From NCBI GenBank assembly GCA_050700115.1, contig JBOHGG010000002.1, forward strand, positions 140,040 through 204,039: a DNA stretch of 64,000 nt, read 5' to 3'. Each line of letters begins with the position of its first letter. Position 1 is the stretch's first letter. Below are positions 42,663 to 51,395 of this stretch, piece by piece. Source of the stretch: GCA-003244245 sp050700115 (GTDB taxonomy: Bacteria; Actinomycetota; Actinomycetes; Mycobacteriales; Pseudonocardiaceae). Under the pieces are notes generated by a model. It was not told where the DNA came from and made no database searches. It saw only the letters and a list, made by a program, of their open reading frames with translations. The position numbers and the translations under genes were made by a program.

Positions 42663-44921
42663 TCACAGGCTCACAGCAGCAGCGATGGCGACCTGGCCGA
42701 GGCTGATGCCACCGTCGTTGGGCGGCACCCGGGAGTGCGTGAGCACCCGGAAACCGGCCCGTTCCAGCCCGGCCACGGTGCGCTCGAGCAGCAGCACATT
42801 CTGGAACACCCCGCCGGACAGGGCCGCGGCACCGACCCCGGTGGCCTCCCGCAACATCAGGCACACCCGGACGATCGCATCGGCGACGCCATGGTGGAAC
42901 CGGGTGGCGATCACCTCCCGAGGCACCCCCGCTCGCAGGTCGGCCACCACGGCGCGCACCAAATCGGCGCCGTGCAGGTGCAGCGCAGGTCCCTCGGTCA
43001 CCTCGGCCGGATAGCTTCCCTTTTCGGTCAAGTCGGCCCGCTGCTCGAGCTCCACCGCGGCCTGGCCCTCGTAGTTGATCGAGTCACGAACCCCGAGGAT
43101 CGCCGCGACGGCGTCGAACAGCCGTCCTGCGCTGGAGGTCAACGGCGCGTTCACGCCACGACCGGCCATCGCCAGCACGGCATCCCACTGCTGGGCGTTG
43201 CGCCGCACCAGCTCCTCCGGCGCTTCCGAGCCCAGGTAGGCGGCGGCCATCCGCCAGGGTTGCCGGATGGCCATGGCGCCGCCGGGCATCGGCACCGGAA
43301 CCAGGTGCGCCAGCCGCTGGAACCCGGTCAGGTCGGCCAGCAGGAACTCGCCGCCCCACAGGGTGCCGTCGGTGCCGTAGCCCAACCCGTCGAAGGCCAC
43401 GCCCACTACCGGCCCGGCGTCGCCGTTGTCGGCAAGGCAGGACGCGATGTGCGCGTGGTGGTGCTGCACCCCGACGAGCTCGACATCAGGGCGTTCCAGG
43501 GCATATTTGGTGGACAGGTACTCCGGGTGCAGGTCGTGCGCAACCACTTCCGGTACCACGTCGAAGAGCCGCCCGAAGTGCGTGATGCCCTCGGTGAACG
43601 AGCGCAGGGTCTCGTAGTTCTCCAGGTCGCCGATGTGGTGGGACACGAACGCGTGCCGTCCGCGAGCCAGGCAGAAGGTGTTCTTGAGTTCGGCGCCACA
43701 GCCGAGAATCGGCCGGGGCACCGGTCGCGCCAGCGTCAGCGGTTCGGGTGCGTAGCCGCGGGACCGGCGCACCGGGAGCTCGGCGCCGCGGAACACCCGC
43801 ACCACCGAATCATCGGTGCGCATGTGGATCGCCCGGTCGTGGGTCAGGAAGGCATCCGCGATCCCGGTCAGCCGGCGGCGAGCGTCGTCGTCCCGATAGG
43901 CGATCGGCTCGTCAGAGATGTTTCCGCTGGTCAGGACAATTGGAGCGGCGGTGGCGCGCAGCAGCAGGTGATGCAGCGGGGTGTAGGGCAACATCAGGCC
44001 GAGCGAGCGGTTGCCGGGCGCGACTGCCGGGGCGACGGGGGCCTCCGGACGGCGCGGCAGCAGCACAACAGGCCGCCGCCGACCAGCCAGCACCCGCTCC
44101 CCCACCGAGTCGATCACACAAAGTTCGTGGGCGGCGTCCAGATCGGCCACCATCACCGCGAACGGCTTGTCCTCGCGGTGCTTACGCGCGCGCAACAAAG
44201 CAGTGGCGGCGGCCCCGGTCATTCCGCCGGCCAATGCCGCGACGTGGTAGCCACCGAGCCCCTTGACCGCCAGTACCGCCCCGCCGGTCAGCAACGCCGC
44301 AGCCTCGGCCAGCGGGTCGCCCGGCCGCACGGTGCCGTCGGCGCCGAGCAGCCGGAGCCGGGGACCGCAGGCGGGGCAGCACACCGGCTGAGCGTGAAAG
44401 CGCCGGTCGGTGGGATCGTGGTACTCGGCGGCGCAGGCGTTGCACATCGCGAACGGCGCCATGGTGGTAAACGGCCGGTCGTAGGGCACGTCACACACAA
44501 TGGTGAACCTGGGACCGCAGTTGGTGCAGTTGATGAACGGGTAGTCGAAGCGGCGGTCAGTGGGATCGGCCAGCTCGCACAGGCAGTCCGCGCAGGTCGC
44601 GCTGTCCGCCGAGACCAGGGTGTCCCGCCGGCCGGCAGCGTTGCTGGACACGATGTGGAAACCCTGCTCCCCCGTCGGAACCATCGGGCTGGTCCGCACC
44701 TGCTCGACGACGGCCAGTGGCGGCGCCTGCGCCGGCAGCACCGCGAGGAACTCGGTGACCGCCTGTTGGGCCCCCTCCACCTCCACGAAGACCCCTGCGG
44801 TGTCGTTGCCGACTCGGCCTGACAGGCCCAGACGGCCCGCCAGGCCGTGCACGTAGGGCCGGAACCCCACGCCCTGCACGACACCCTCGACCCGCACCTC
44901 GACTCGGACATTTTGCTGCAC
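42663..44921 (-). CDS. hypF: carbamoyltransferase HypF
   Basis: About 752 residues. Domains in order: acylphosphatase (about 1-90, VEGVVQGVGFRPYVHGLA), two zinc fingers (CADCLCELADP with INCTNCGPRF; MCNACAAEY with CCPACGP), YrdC/Sua5-like nucleotide domain (about 190-370), and the Kae1-like carbamoyltransferase domain with QHHHAHIASCLAD and DGLGYGTDGTLWGGEF. It makes the carbamoyl group passed to HypE. GTG at 44921 opens VQQNVRVEVRVEG. It is divergent from hypA with about 70 bases between. Confidence 0.95.
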   Translation of the reverse strand: MQQNVRVEVRVEGVVQGVGFRPYVHGLAGRLGLSGRVGNDTAGVFVEVEGAQQAVTEFLAVLPAQAPPLAVVEQVRTSPMVPTGEQGFHIVSSNAAGRRDTLVSADSATCADCLCELADPTDRRFDYPFINCTNCGPRFTIVCDVPYDRPFTTMAPFAMCNACAAEYHDPTDRRFHAQPVCCPACGPRLRLLGADGTVRPGDPLAEAAALLTGGAVLAVKGLGGYHVAALAGGMTGAAATALLRARKHREDKPFAVMVADLDAAHELCVIDSVGERVLAGRRRPVVLLPRRPEAPVAPAVAPGNRSLGLMLPYTPLHHLLLRATAAPIVLTSGNISDEPIAYRDDDARRRLTGIADAFLTHDRAIHMRTDDSVVRVFRGAELPVRRSRGYAPEPLTLARPVPRPILGCGAELKNTFCLARGRHAFVSHHIGDLENYETLRSFTEGITHFGRLFDVVPEVVAHDLHPEYLSTKYALERPDVELVGVQHHHAHIASCLADNGDAGPVVGVAFDGLGYGTDGTLWGGEFLLADLTGFQRLAHLVPVPMPGGAMAIRQPWRMAAAYLGSEAPEELVRRNAQQWDAVLAMAGRGVNAPLTSSAGRLFDAVAAILGVRDSINYEGQAAVELEQRADLTEKGSYPAEVTEGPALHLHGADLVRAVVADLRAGVPREVIATRFHHGVADAIVRVCLMLREATGVGAAALSGGVFQNVLLLERTVAGLERAGFRVLTHSRVPPNDGGISLGQVAIAAAVSL

Positions 44922-44992
44922 GCCGACGATTCTCCCGCCCTTGACAAGATCCCAGCATGGCACTGCACTGGTACCGAGCCGAGGAGGGGCCC

Positions 44993-45325
44993 GTGCACGA
45001 AATGGCGATCACCCAGAGCGTGGTCCAGGCAGTATGCGCACGGATGGGTGATGCACCGGTGCGCCGGGTCTGCCTGGAGATCGGCACGCTCTCTGGTGTG
45101 GTAGCCGATTCGGTCCGGTTCTGCTTCGACCTCATCACCGCGGGCACCACGCTGGAGGGCGCGTCGCTAGAGATTGTCCAACCCTCCGGGAAAGCCCGCT
45201 GCCGGGACTGCGGCGTAGAGTTCGCGATGGATGACCTGCTCATGCTGTGTATGTGCGGCAGCGCGAATCGGGAACTGCTCGCTGGGGAAGAACTGCGAAT
45301 TCGGGAAGTTGAGGTGCTGGCCTGA
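44993..45325 (+). CDS. hypA: nickel metallochaperone HypA
   Basis: 110 residues. The N terminus after the start residue is HEMAITQSVV, with His2 as Ni ligand. The zinc site is formed by CRDCGVEF and CMCGS; the last pair is CxC, as I recall for actinobacterial HypA. GTG at 44993 follows GAGGAGG by six to seven bases. A TTGACA hexamer at 44941-44946 could be the -35 of the hypAB promoter. It is linked to hypB by a one-base TGATG overlap. Confidence 0.93.
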   Translation: MHEMAITQSVVQAVCARMGDAPVRRVCLEIGTLSGVVADSVRFCFDLITAGTTLEGASLEIVQPSGKARCRDCGVEFAMDDLLMLCMCGSANRELLAGEELRIREVEVLA

Positions 45326-46077
45326 TGTGCGCGACCTGTGGCTGCTCTGGGGACACCGTTCTCGTGCATGAGCACGATCACGAACATGAGCACGGGCACG
45401 GTCATGGGCATGGGCACAAAGAGCCGCAAACCCGCACCGTCACTCTCGAACAGGCCGTACTGGCCCGCAATGACGCCCTCGCCGAGCTCAACCGCGAGTG
45501 GTTCACCCAGCACAGCATCCTGGCGGTGAACCTGATGAGTTCACCCGGGGCGGGTAAGACCACACTGCTTGAGCGCACCATCCGGGAACTGGGTGCCGAA
45601 CTGCAGGTGTCGGTTGTCGAGGGTGATCAGGAGACGGTGCTTGACGCGGACCGGATCCGGGCCACCGGAGCTCCGGCGGTACAGATCAACACCGGGTCGG
45701 GCTGCCACCTCGACGCCCAGATGCTGGCCGGTGGCCTGCGGACGTTGGACCCACCGGAACGCTCGGTGGTGCTGATCGAGAATGTCGGCAACCTGGTGTG
45801 CCCGGCGTTGTTCGATCTCGGGGAGCAGGCGCGGGTCGTCATCACCTCGGTGACCGAGGGCGCGGAGAAGCCGCGGAAGTACCCACAGATGTTCCGCGCT
45901 GCGGATCTGGTGTTGCTCAACAAGATCGATCTGCTGCCGTACGTCGATTTCGACGTCGCCGCCTTCCTGGAGGGAGCGCGTCGGGCGAACCCGGGCGTAG
46001 AGGTGCTGCAGCTGTCGGCGACCACCGGTGACGGTATCGGCGACTGGTACGGCTGGCTGCGGGCGCGCCTTCCGTAG
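45325..46077 (+). CDS. hypB: nickel GTPase HypB
   Basis: 250 residues. N-terminal CxxCxC (MCATCGCSGD), then a histidine-rich stretch (about 15-31) that can store Ni. GTPase motifs are SSPGAGKTTLLERT (P-loop), ENVGNLVCPALFD (switch with metal Cys) and LLNKIDLLPY. Delivers Ni to the large subunit precursor with HypA. Confidence 0.96.
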   Translation: MCATCGCSGDTVLVHEHDHEHEHGHGHGHGHKEPQTRTVTLEQAVLARNDALAELNREWFTQHSILAVNLMSSPGAGKTTLLERTIRELGAELQVSVVEGDQETVLDADRIRATGAPAVQINTGSGCHLDAQMLAGGLRTLDPPERSVVLIENVGNLVCPALFDLGEQARVVITSVTEGAEKPRKYPQMFRAADLVLLNKIDLLPYVDFDVAAFLEGARRANPGVEVLQLSATTGDGIGDWYGWLRARLP

Positions 46078-46098
46078 ACCGCACCATTCGCCCTGAGC

Positions 46099-46284
46099 TC
46101 AGTACGGCCGTTTGGGCATGATCACCCAGAGCACCAGGTAGATCACGAACTGCGGGCCGGGCAGCAGGCAGGACAGCACGAACAACAGCCGCACCATGTT
46201 GGCGTTCCAGCCGAACCGCTCGGCAAGGCCAGCACACACCCCTGCGATAACCTTGCCTTCACGGGGCCGGGTTAGGTTGCTCAT
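46099..46284 (-). CDS. PspC-domain membrane protein
   Basis: 61 residues, only the PspC domain: TRPREGKVIAGVCAGLAERF, then one membrane helix (LLFVLSCLLPGPQFVIYLVL) ending in MPKR. Such minimal proteins are common in actinobacteria and are linked to envelope stress by homology to phage-shock PspC. It converges with hypB. Confidence 0.9.
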   Translation of the reverse strand: MSNLTRPREGKVIAGVCAGLAERFGWNANMVRLLFVLSCLLPGPQFVIYLVLWVIMPKRPY

Positions 46285-46420
46285 CGAATCCTCCTCTTGC
46301 CTGCCCTAACCACTCTGCCCTGCGGGCGCTGCCACCGCATCCGGGTGTCCCCCCGATAGAGCTCCGGAGCCACCCGGACAACGGTCTCGGGGGTGGAGAC
46401 GTCGCGCGAATCAACCCTTA

Positions 46421-47794
46421 TCAACCCATGGTGGCGGCGCGCCCGGCTACCGCCGCGCCGAGCACACCGAGACCGGCCAGCACCGCAAGCAGCACTGGCA
46501 GCGCGACCGCTGGCGAGCCCAGCAGCGCCAGCAGCGCCCCGCCGGCGCCGATCAGGGTCGCGGTGGCGAGTTGGTCGGACATCTGCGCCGCCGACGAATG
46601 GAATCCCACCTCGCCGGCGCCGGACTGCTGCAGCAGCAGGAACGACACCGATGAGAAGCCCAGGCCCATCCCGATCCCGGCGACGCCCCACAGCGGCAGG
46701 GCCAACCATGGCGTACCCCACCACGGTGCGACCAACAGCAACCCACCCACGCCTGCCGCTAGCAGGCTGAACCCGATCCGCAGCAGCCGGGAGCGGGACA
46801 GGTCCGGGTGGTGGCCCTGCCATCCGGAAGCCGCCGACCAGCCCAGCGAGCCGGCCATCAGCGGGATCCCAGCGGCGGCCAGCGACCAGCGATGGGTGCT
46901 GGTCAAGATCAGCGGCAAGTAGGCGTTGGTGGTGAAGAACACCCCGGCGAGCAGCCCCCGGGCAGCCACCAAGGTCGGCATCCCACGGCGGGCCCGGAAC
47001 ACCCCAGTCGGCAACAACCGGCGCATCGACGGCACCAGCAGCAGCAGCGCCCCGCCGGCCACCGCCACGGCGGTGCCGCTCGGCCGCTGCGAGGCCCAGC
47101 TCAGTGCGGAGACCCCGACCGCGGCGCCGAGCGCGGCGAGCACCAGCCCGCGCCGGCGGTGGGTGGCGCTCAGGCCGGGGTCCGGGGGGCCGAGCCGGCG
47201 TACCGCGGGCACCACCAGCCCGACCGCGAGCACCACCACCGGCACCAAACCGAGGAACACCCAGTGCCAGGACAGCCGTTCAGTCACCACCCCGGCGACT
47301 GGCGGTCCGATCAGCGAGGGCAGCACCCACGCCGAGGACATCAGCCCGAAGACGGCGGGACGGGCCCGCTCGGGGTAGACCACCGCGATGAGCACGTAGA
47401 CCGCCACCGTCAGGCTGCCGGCGCCCAGGCCCTGCAGCACCCGCCCCACCAGTAGCTGCGGCATGCCGTCCGCGGTTCCCGCGACCAGCAGGCCCGCCCC
47501 GAACAGCAGCGGGGCCGCCACCAACGGGATCCTCGGCCCGGCCACGTCGCACCACCGCCCGCCAAGCACGGTGCCGAACACGCCGGCCGCCATGAACGCC
47601 ACGAACGGCCAGGCGTACAGCGGCAGCGCGCCGAGGTCGGCTACCAAAGCCGGCATCGCGGTGCCCACACCCATTGCCTCGAACGCCACCATGCTGATCA
47701 GCAGAAGCACGCCGACCGTGGTCTTACGGCGGCTCGGACCGAACAGCTCCGGGCGAACCGGCGCCACGGATCGAGCGTCAGGCACTGCGCTCAT
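46421..47794 (-). CDS. MFS transporter, probable drug efflux
   Basis: 457 residues with about 12-14 helices. Motif A-like GGRWCDVAGPRIPL lies between helices 2 and 3, and the antiporter motif GPPVAGVVTERLSWHWVF is near helix 5. It belongs to the drug:H+ antiporter branch, but no substrate can be assigned. ATG at 47794. Confidence 0.85.
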   Translation of the reverse strand: MSAVPDARSVAPVRPELFGPSRRKTTVGVLLLISMVAFEAMGVGTAMPALVADLGALPLYAWPFVAFMAAGVFGTVLGGRWCDVAGPRIPLVAAPLLFGAGLLVAGTADGMPQLLVGRVLQGLGAGSLTVAVYVLIAVVYPERARPAVFGLMSSAWVLPSLIGPPVAGVVTERLSWHWVFLGLVPVVVLAVGLVVPAVRRLGPPDPGLSATHRRRGLVLAALGAAVGVSALSWASQRPSGTAVAVAGGALLLLVPSMRRLLPTGVFRARRGMPTLVAARGLLAGVFFTTNAYLPLILTSTHRWSLAAAGIPLMAGSLGWSAASGWQGHHPDLSRSRLLRIGFSLLAAGVGGLLLVAPWWGTPWLALPLWGVAGIGMGLGFSSVSFLLLQQSGAGEVGFHSSAAQMSDQLATATLIGAGGALLALLGSPAVALPVLLAVLAGLGVLGAAVAGRAATMG

Positions 47795-47897
47795 GGACCC
47801 CAGCCTGCAACCTCGACCCAGGTACAGGTCAAGGCACTCCCACGAGCTCGGCGTCCGCCGGTGATGCCGTCAGGCGACCGCAGGCAGCGGCGGGCGA

Positions 47898-48971
47898 CTA
47901 CAGGTAAGGCTTGAGGAGGATTCCCAGTTGCAGGGTCAGCATCCGCATCCAGGCCTGACCCATCGCCGCGGCCGCTGCCGGCTCAGGAGTCATCCCGAAG
48001 ACATACTCACCGTCGACTGTCGGAGCGATGGTGTTCAACGCCGTCATGACTCTCATCTCCACCCACCCCATGAGGGCGATGGTCAGATCGGGTGGGATGA
48101 CGACATGGGGATGCGTCCCACCGCCCTTGACATGGGCATCGGCCACCCTGGACATGTAAGTGTGGAAATCGCCATCCATCGGCTTCGAGGTGCTCCTCGA
48201 CCACCACGCCTTGAGTGTCATCTTACGCTGCGTGAGGTGCGAGGCGTCCTGGAAGTATCCGGCCGATTCTGGGCGCGAGAGCAGGTAATTATAGGCAAGG
48301 GTGATCACCCCACCGGCCGCTGGTTCCAGTAGCGAGCCGGTCTTGCGCAGAATAAATGCCTCCTTGGCGCCAAACCCCGCGAACTCCGCGTAGGGATGAA
48401 ACTCGGCGGCTTCATGTCGGCCCAGGGGGGCGTCTGGTTCTGCCAGGCTAGGTTCAAGGATGATCCCGAGCTGCAGCATGAACTGGTTCATCCATGCTCC
48501 CCCGGCCGCCGAGACAGTGGCGACGTCGCAGGTCTCGCCCAGGACCTCGAGGATCTTTCCCTGTACCCACGCAGTGAGAGCCAGAATCAGCTGGGGTGGC
48601 AGCGGCACCTGGACACCCGGAAAGGTTACCCCCTTCCCCTCGACGTGACTGACCTCCCGGAGGAAGGCAGACAGCTCACCATCGAACGGCCCGGATATCG
48701 TTCTCTCCAGCCACTCTTTTATCAGTAGCGGGTTGACCGGCGGGTCCGATCCACTCATCAGCGGAGCAGATTCCGGGCGCGTCATAAGGTACTCGGATAT
48801 TGCCTCTGCGATATCATCGGTGAAACCCGAAATCGTCTTACCGGTCTCTTGAACGGCCACCGCTTCGTACGCTCCAAACCCAGCGAATTCAGCGAGTGGA
48901 GAGAATTCTGGTGTCACCAGGAGGTCGTACTCGAGCTCTCGTACTTCTGCAGTACCTTTGCTGATCGTCAT
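47898..48971 (-). CDS. tandem globin-like (protoglobin-type) protein
   Basis: About 357 residues made of two homologous halves of roughly 170 residues. Each starts with the same FAGFGAxEA element (residues about 27-35 and about 198-206), has a YLxxRPES segment (EYLMTRPESAP; NYLLSRPESAG) and a later Trp helix (IKEWLERTISGPFDGEL; LKAWWSRSTSKPMDGDF). Then comes a His-containing element (VSHVEGKG; ADAHVKGG) followed by PPxLxxALxxWV (LPPQLILALTAWV; IPPDLTIALMGWV). The order helix, GPFDG, His and PPxL is what I associate with globin-coupled-sensor/protoglobin domains, where the His is the proximal heme ligand. No output domain is attached. Recognition is by pattern only. ATG at 48971. Confidence 0.5.
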   Translation of the reverse strand: MTISKGTAEVRELEYDLLVTPEFSPLAEFAGFGAYEAVAVQETGKTISGFTDDIAEAISEYLMTRPESAPLMSGSDPPVNPLLIKEWLERTISGPFDGELSAFLREVSHVEGKGVTFPGVQVPLPPQLILALTAWVQGKILEVLGETCDVATVSAAGGAWMNQFMLQLGIILEPSLAEPDAPLGRHEAAEFHPYAEFAGFGAKEAFILRKTGSLLEPAAGGVITLAYNYLLSRPESAGYFQDASHLTQRKMTLKAWWSRSTSKPMDGDFHTYMSRVADAHVKGGGTHPHVVIPPDLTIALMGWVEMRVMTALNTIAPTVDGEYVFGMTPEPAAAAAMGQAWMRMLTLQLGILLKPYL

Positions 48972-49076
48972 AGCCTGTTCCCATCTCTGCGTTCCCGCGG
49001 CTGCGGCGGACAGATGACGCTGGGTACAATTGGAGATCGGCCGCACGGCTCTCGTCACTGAGATGGCGCTTTCCTG

Positions 49077-49112
49077 GGTGACCGCGTGCCAAGGCAAGCC
49101 CCCTCGGTCACC
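49077..49112. repeat. hairpin upstream of the tandem globin-like gene
   Basis: GGTGACCG (49077-49084) pairs perfectly with CGGTCACC (49105-49112); the 20-base loop contains a smaller TGCC/GGCA stem (49087-49090 with 49093-49096). It lies about 105-140 bases upstream of the leftward globin-like start in a 293-base region that otherwise holds no gene. It may be an operator, a leader structure or the terminator-like end of the adjacent M24 gene. Confidence 0.5.
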
Positions 49113-49264
49113 TTCTCCAGATTAAGGGATCCAGTCTCGACGTCGCAGCATGTTGCATGTAACCAATCGCCATGACGTGTTAATTTCCGGTTGCGCGCTT
49201 GTGAATCAGGTAAAATCCAGCGACGGATTGTGCTGGTCGCCACAGCGGACCGCCACGCGCGTCG

Positions 49265-50395
49265 TCATGCCGGTAACAGCGCGAGCTCCCGCGGTCGGTG
49301 GTTGAGCCGGGTACCGCCGTTCTCGGTGACCACCACGATGTCCTCGATACGGGCACCCCAGCGGCCGGGCAGGTAGATGCCCGGCTCGACGCTGAACGCC
49401 ATCCCCGGTTCCAGCACCAGGTCGTTGCCCGCCACGATGTAGGGCTCCTCGTGCACCTCAAGGCCAATCCCGTGCCCGGTCCGGTGAATGAACCGCTCGC
49501 CGAAACCCGCGTCGGTGATCGGGATCCGGGCCGCGGCGTCCACCTGTTCAGCAGTCATTCCCGGCGCGACCGCCGCTACCGCAGCGTCCTGGGCAGCTTT
49601 CAGCACCGCGTAGGTCACGGCGACATCGGTTTCGGCCGGCTCGCCCAGGCTGTAGGTGCGGGTGCTGTCGGAGAAGTAGCCCTCCGGGGTCGGCCCGCCG
49701 ATGTCGACCACCACCACGTCCCCGGGTTGCACTACCCGGTCGGACACGTCGTGGTGCGGGCTTGCGCCGTGCGGGCCGGAACCGACGATCACGAAGGCCG
49801 CCGCGGTGTGCCCCTCCGCGACGATCCCGGCCGCCACATCGGCACCGACCTGCGCCTCAGTGCGCCCGACCCGCAGCCACTCCCCCATCCGCGCGTGCAC
49901 CCGGTCGATGGCCTGGCCCGCGGCGGCCAGCGCGGCGATCTCGGCGGCGTCCTTGCGCATCCGCAGTTGCCGCAGCACCGTCGACGCCAGCTCCTGCGCG
50001 CAGGCCGGCAGCGCGGCCCGCAGCCGCAGCACGTGCGCCGCAGGCATCGAGTCGGCCACCGCGGCGCGCGCCGGTGGCCGGCCGGGACGCCACAACAATT
50101 TCGCTACCAGGGCGTATGGGTCGTCACCGTCAGGCCACTCGGCGAGCTCCAGGCCGAGCCGGGGCACTGGGGTGGCGTCCAGGCCCGGCCGTTCCAGCGC
50201 CGGGACCACCAGCACAGGGTCACCGTCAGCGGGCAACACCAGGCAGGTCAGCCGCTCATGGGTCTGGCCGGCCACCCCCAGCAGGTAGCGCAGGTCCGAA
50301 CTCGGGGTGACCAGCAGCGCGTCCAGGCCGGCGATCCGGGTGACGTGGCGCGCCCGGGCCAGCCGGGAGGTGAGTGTGTCGAGTAGGTCGGGCAC
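49265..50395 (-). CDS. M24 family Xaa-Pro peptidase
   Basis: About 376 residues. N-terminal creatinase-like domain, then the pita-bread metallopeptidase fold with the five metal ligands visible: Asp in VVVDIGGPT, Asp in FSDSTRTY, His in HRTGHGIGLEVHEEP, Glu in SVEPGIYLPG and Glu in ARIEDIVVVTENG. Two starts are possible: GTG at 50395 (VPDLLDTLTSRL) and ATG at 50446, whose codon would overlap the divergent exonuclease ATG. I prefer the first because the extra residues look non-conserved. Confidence 0.88.
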   Translation of the reverse strand: MPDLLDTLTSRLARARHVTRIAGLDALLVTPSSDLRYLLGVAGQTHERLTCLVLPADGDPVLVVPALERPGLDATPVPRLGLELAEWPDGDDPYALVAKLLWRPGRPPARAAVADSMPAAHVLRLRAALPACAQELASTVLRQLRMRKDAAEIAALAAAGQAIDRVHARMGEWLRVGRTEAQVGADVAAGIVAEGHTAAAFVIVGSGPHGASPHHDVSDRVVQPGDVVVVDIGGPTPEGYFSDSTRTYSLGEPAETDVAVTYAVLKAAQDAAVAAVAPGMTAEQVDAAARIPITDAGFGERFIHRTGHGIGLEVHEEPYIVAGNDLVLEPGMAFSVEPGIYLPGRWGARIEDIVVVTENGGTRLNHRPRELALLPA

Positions 50396-50444
50396 ACCCG
50401 AAAGCTTAGGACCGATCCGGACGGAACTGGCAGGCTTTGCGCTC

Positions 50445-51395
50445 ATGACTGCACCCCTGCTGCTGCTCGACGCCGCGAGCATGTATTTCCGGGCCTACTA
50501 CGGGGTCCCGGAGTCGATCACCGCCCCGGACGGCACCCCGGTGAACGCGGTGCGGGGCTTCACCGACATGGTCGCCCGGCTGATCGAGCTGCGTCGCCCG
50601 TCGAGGCTGGTCGCCTGCCTGGACCTGGACTGGCGGCCGGCCTTCCGGGTCGCCGCAATCCCCTCCTACAAGGCACACCGGGTCGCCCAGGAGACCAGGC
50701 CCGGCGTCACCGACGTCGAGGAGGTGCCGGACACCCTGAGCCCGCAGGTCCCGTTGATCCTCGAGCTGCTGGCCGCAGCCGGCTTGGCCACCGCCGGCGC
50801 GGAAGGCTACGAGGCCGATGACGTGATCGGCGCGCTGGCCGCAGCGCAGCGCTGCGACCCGGTGGAAGTGGTCAGCGGTGACCGGGACCTGTTCCAGGTG
50901 GTGCGCACCGAGCCGACGCCGGTGCGGGTGGTCTACATCGGGCGGGGGCTGGCCAAGGCGGAGGTGATCGGCCCCGCCGAGCTCGCGAGCCGCTACGGGC
51001 TGCCCGAAACCGGCGCCGGGTCGGCCTATGCGGACCTGGCCGCGCTGCGCGGTGACCCGTCCGACGGGCTGCCCGGGGTGCCGGGAATCGGCGAGAAGAC
51101 CGCGGCCACCCTGATCAGCCGGTTCGGTTCGGTGGAGGGCCTGCTCGCCGCGCTCGACGATCCGCAATCGGCGATCGCCCCGGGGCTGCGGGTCAAGCTG
51201 CGCGCCGCCCGGGATTACCTGGCGGTGGCCCCCGCCGTGGTGCGGGTAGCTACCGACGCCCCGGTGCGTCAGGACCGCGACGACACGCTGCCCTCGGCGC
51301 CGGCCGACCCCGGCACGCTGGCGTCGCTGCAGCGCGAGTGGGGCCTGGGTACCGCGGTGGACCGCCTCGTCGCGTCGCTTCAGGCACGGGGCTGA
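50445..51395 (+). CDS. stand-alone 5'-3' exonuclease
   Basis: 316 residues, the PolA-type 5' nuclease domain without a polymerase. N-terminal LLLLDAASMYFRAYYG with the first metal Asp, acidic residues in ACLDLDWRP, GYEADDVIGALA and VVSGDRDLFQVV, and the helix-3-turn-helix DGLPGVPGIGEKTAATLI that binds DNA. Removes 5' flaps and RNA primers. Common in actinobacteria next to polA-independent loci. It converges with the GMC gene, overlapping by 16 bases. Confidence 0.9.
   Translation: MTAPLLLLDAASMYFRAYYGVPESITAPDGTPVNAVRGFTDMVARLIELRRPSRLVACLDLDWRPAFRVAAIPSYKAHRVAQETRPGVTDVEEVPDTLSPQVPLILELLAAAGLATAGAEGYEADDVIGALAAAQRCDPVEVVSGDRDLFQVVRTEPTPVRVVYIGRGLAKAEVIGPAELASRYGLPETGAGSAYADLAALRGDPSDGLPGVPGIGEKTAATLISRFGSVEGLLAALDDPQSAIAPGLRVKLRAARDYLAVAPAVVRVATDAPVRQDRDDTLPSAPADPGTLASLQREWGLGTAVDRLVASLQARG

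Noticed and set aside
49086..49091. TGGCAC on the minus strand upstream of the globin-like gene
   Set aside because: The following bases have no GC at the -12 spacing, so it is not a sigma-54 site; the bases belong to the hairpin.
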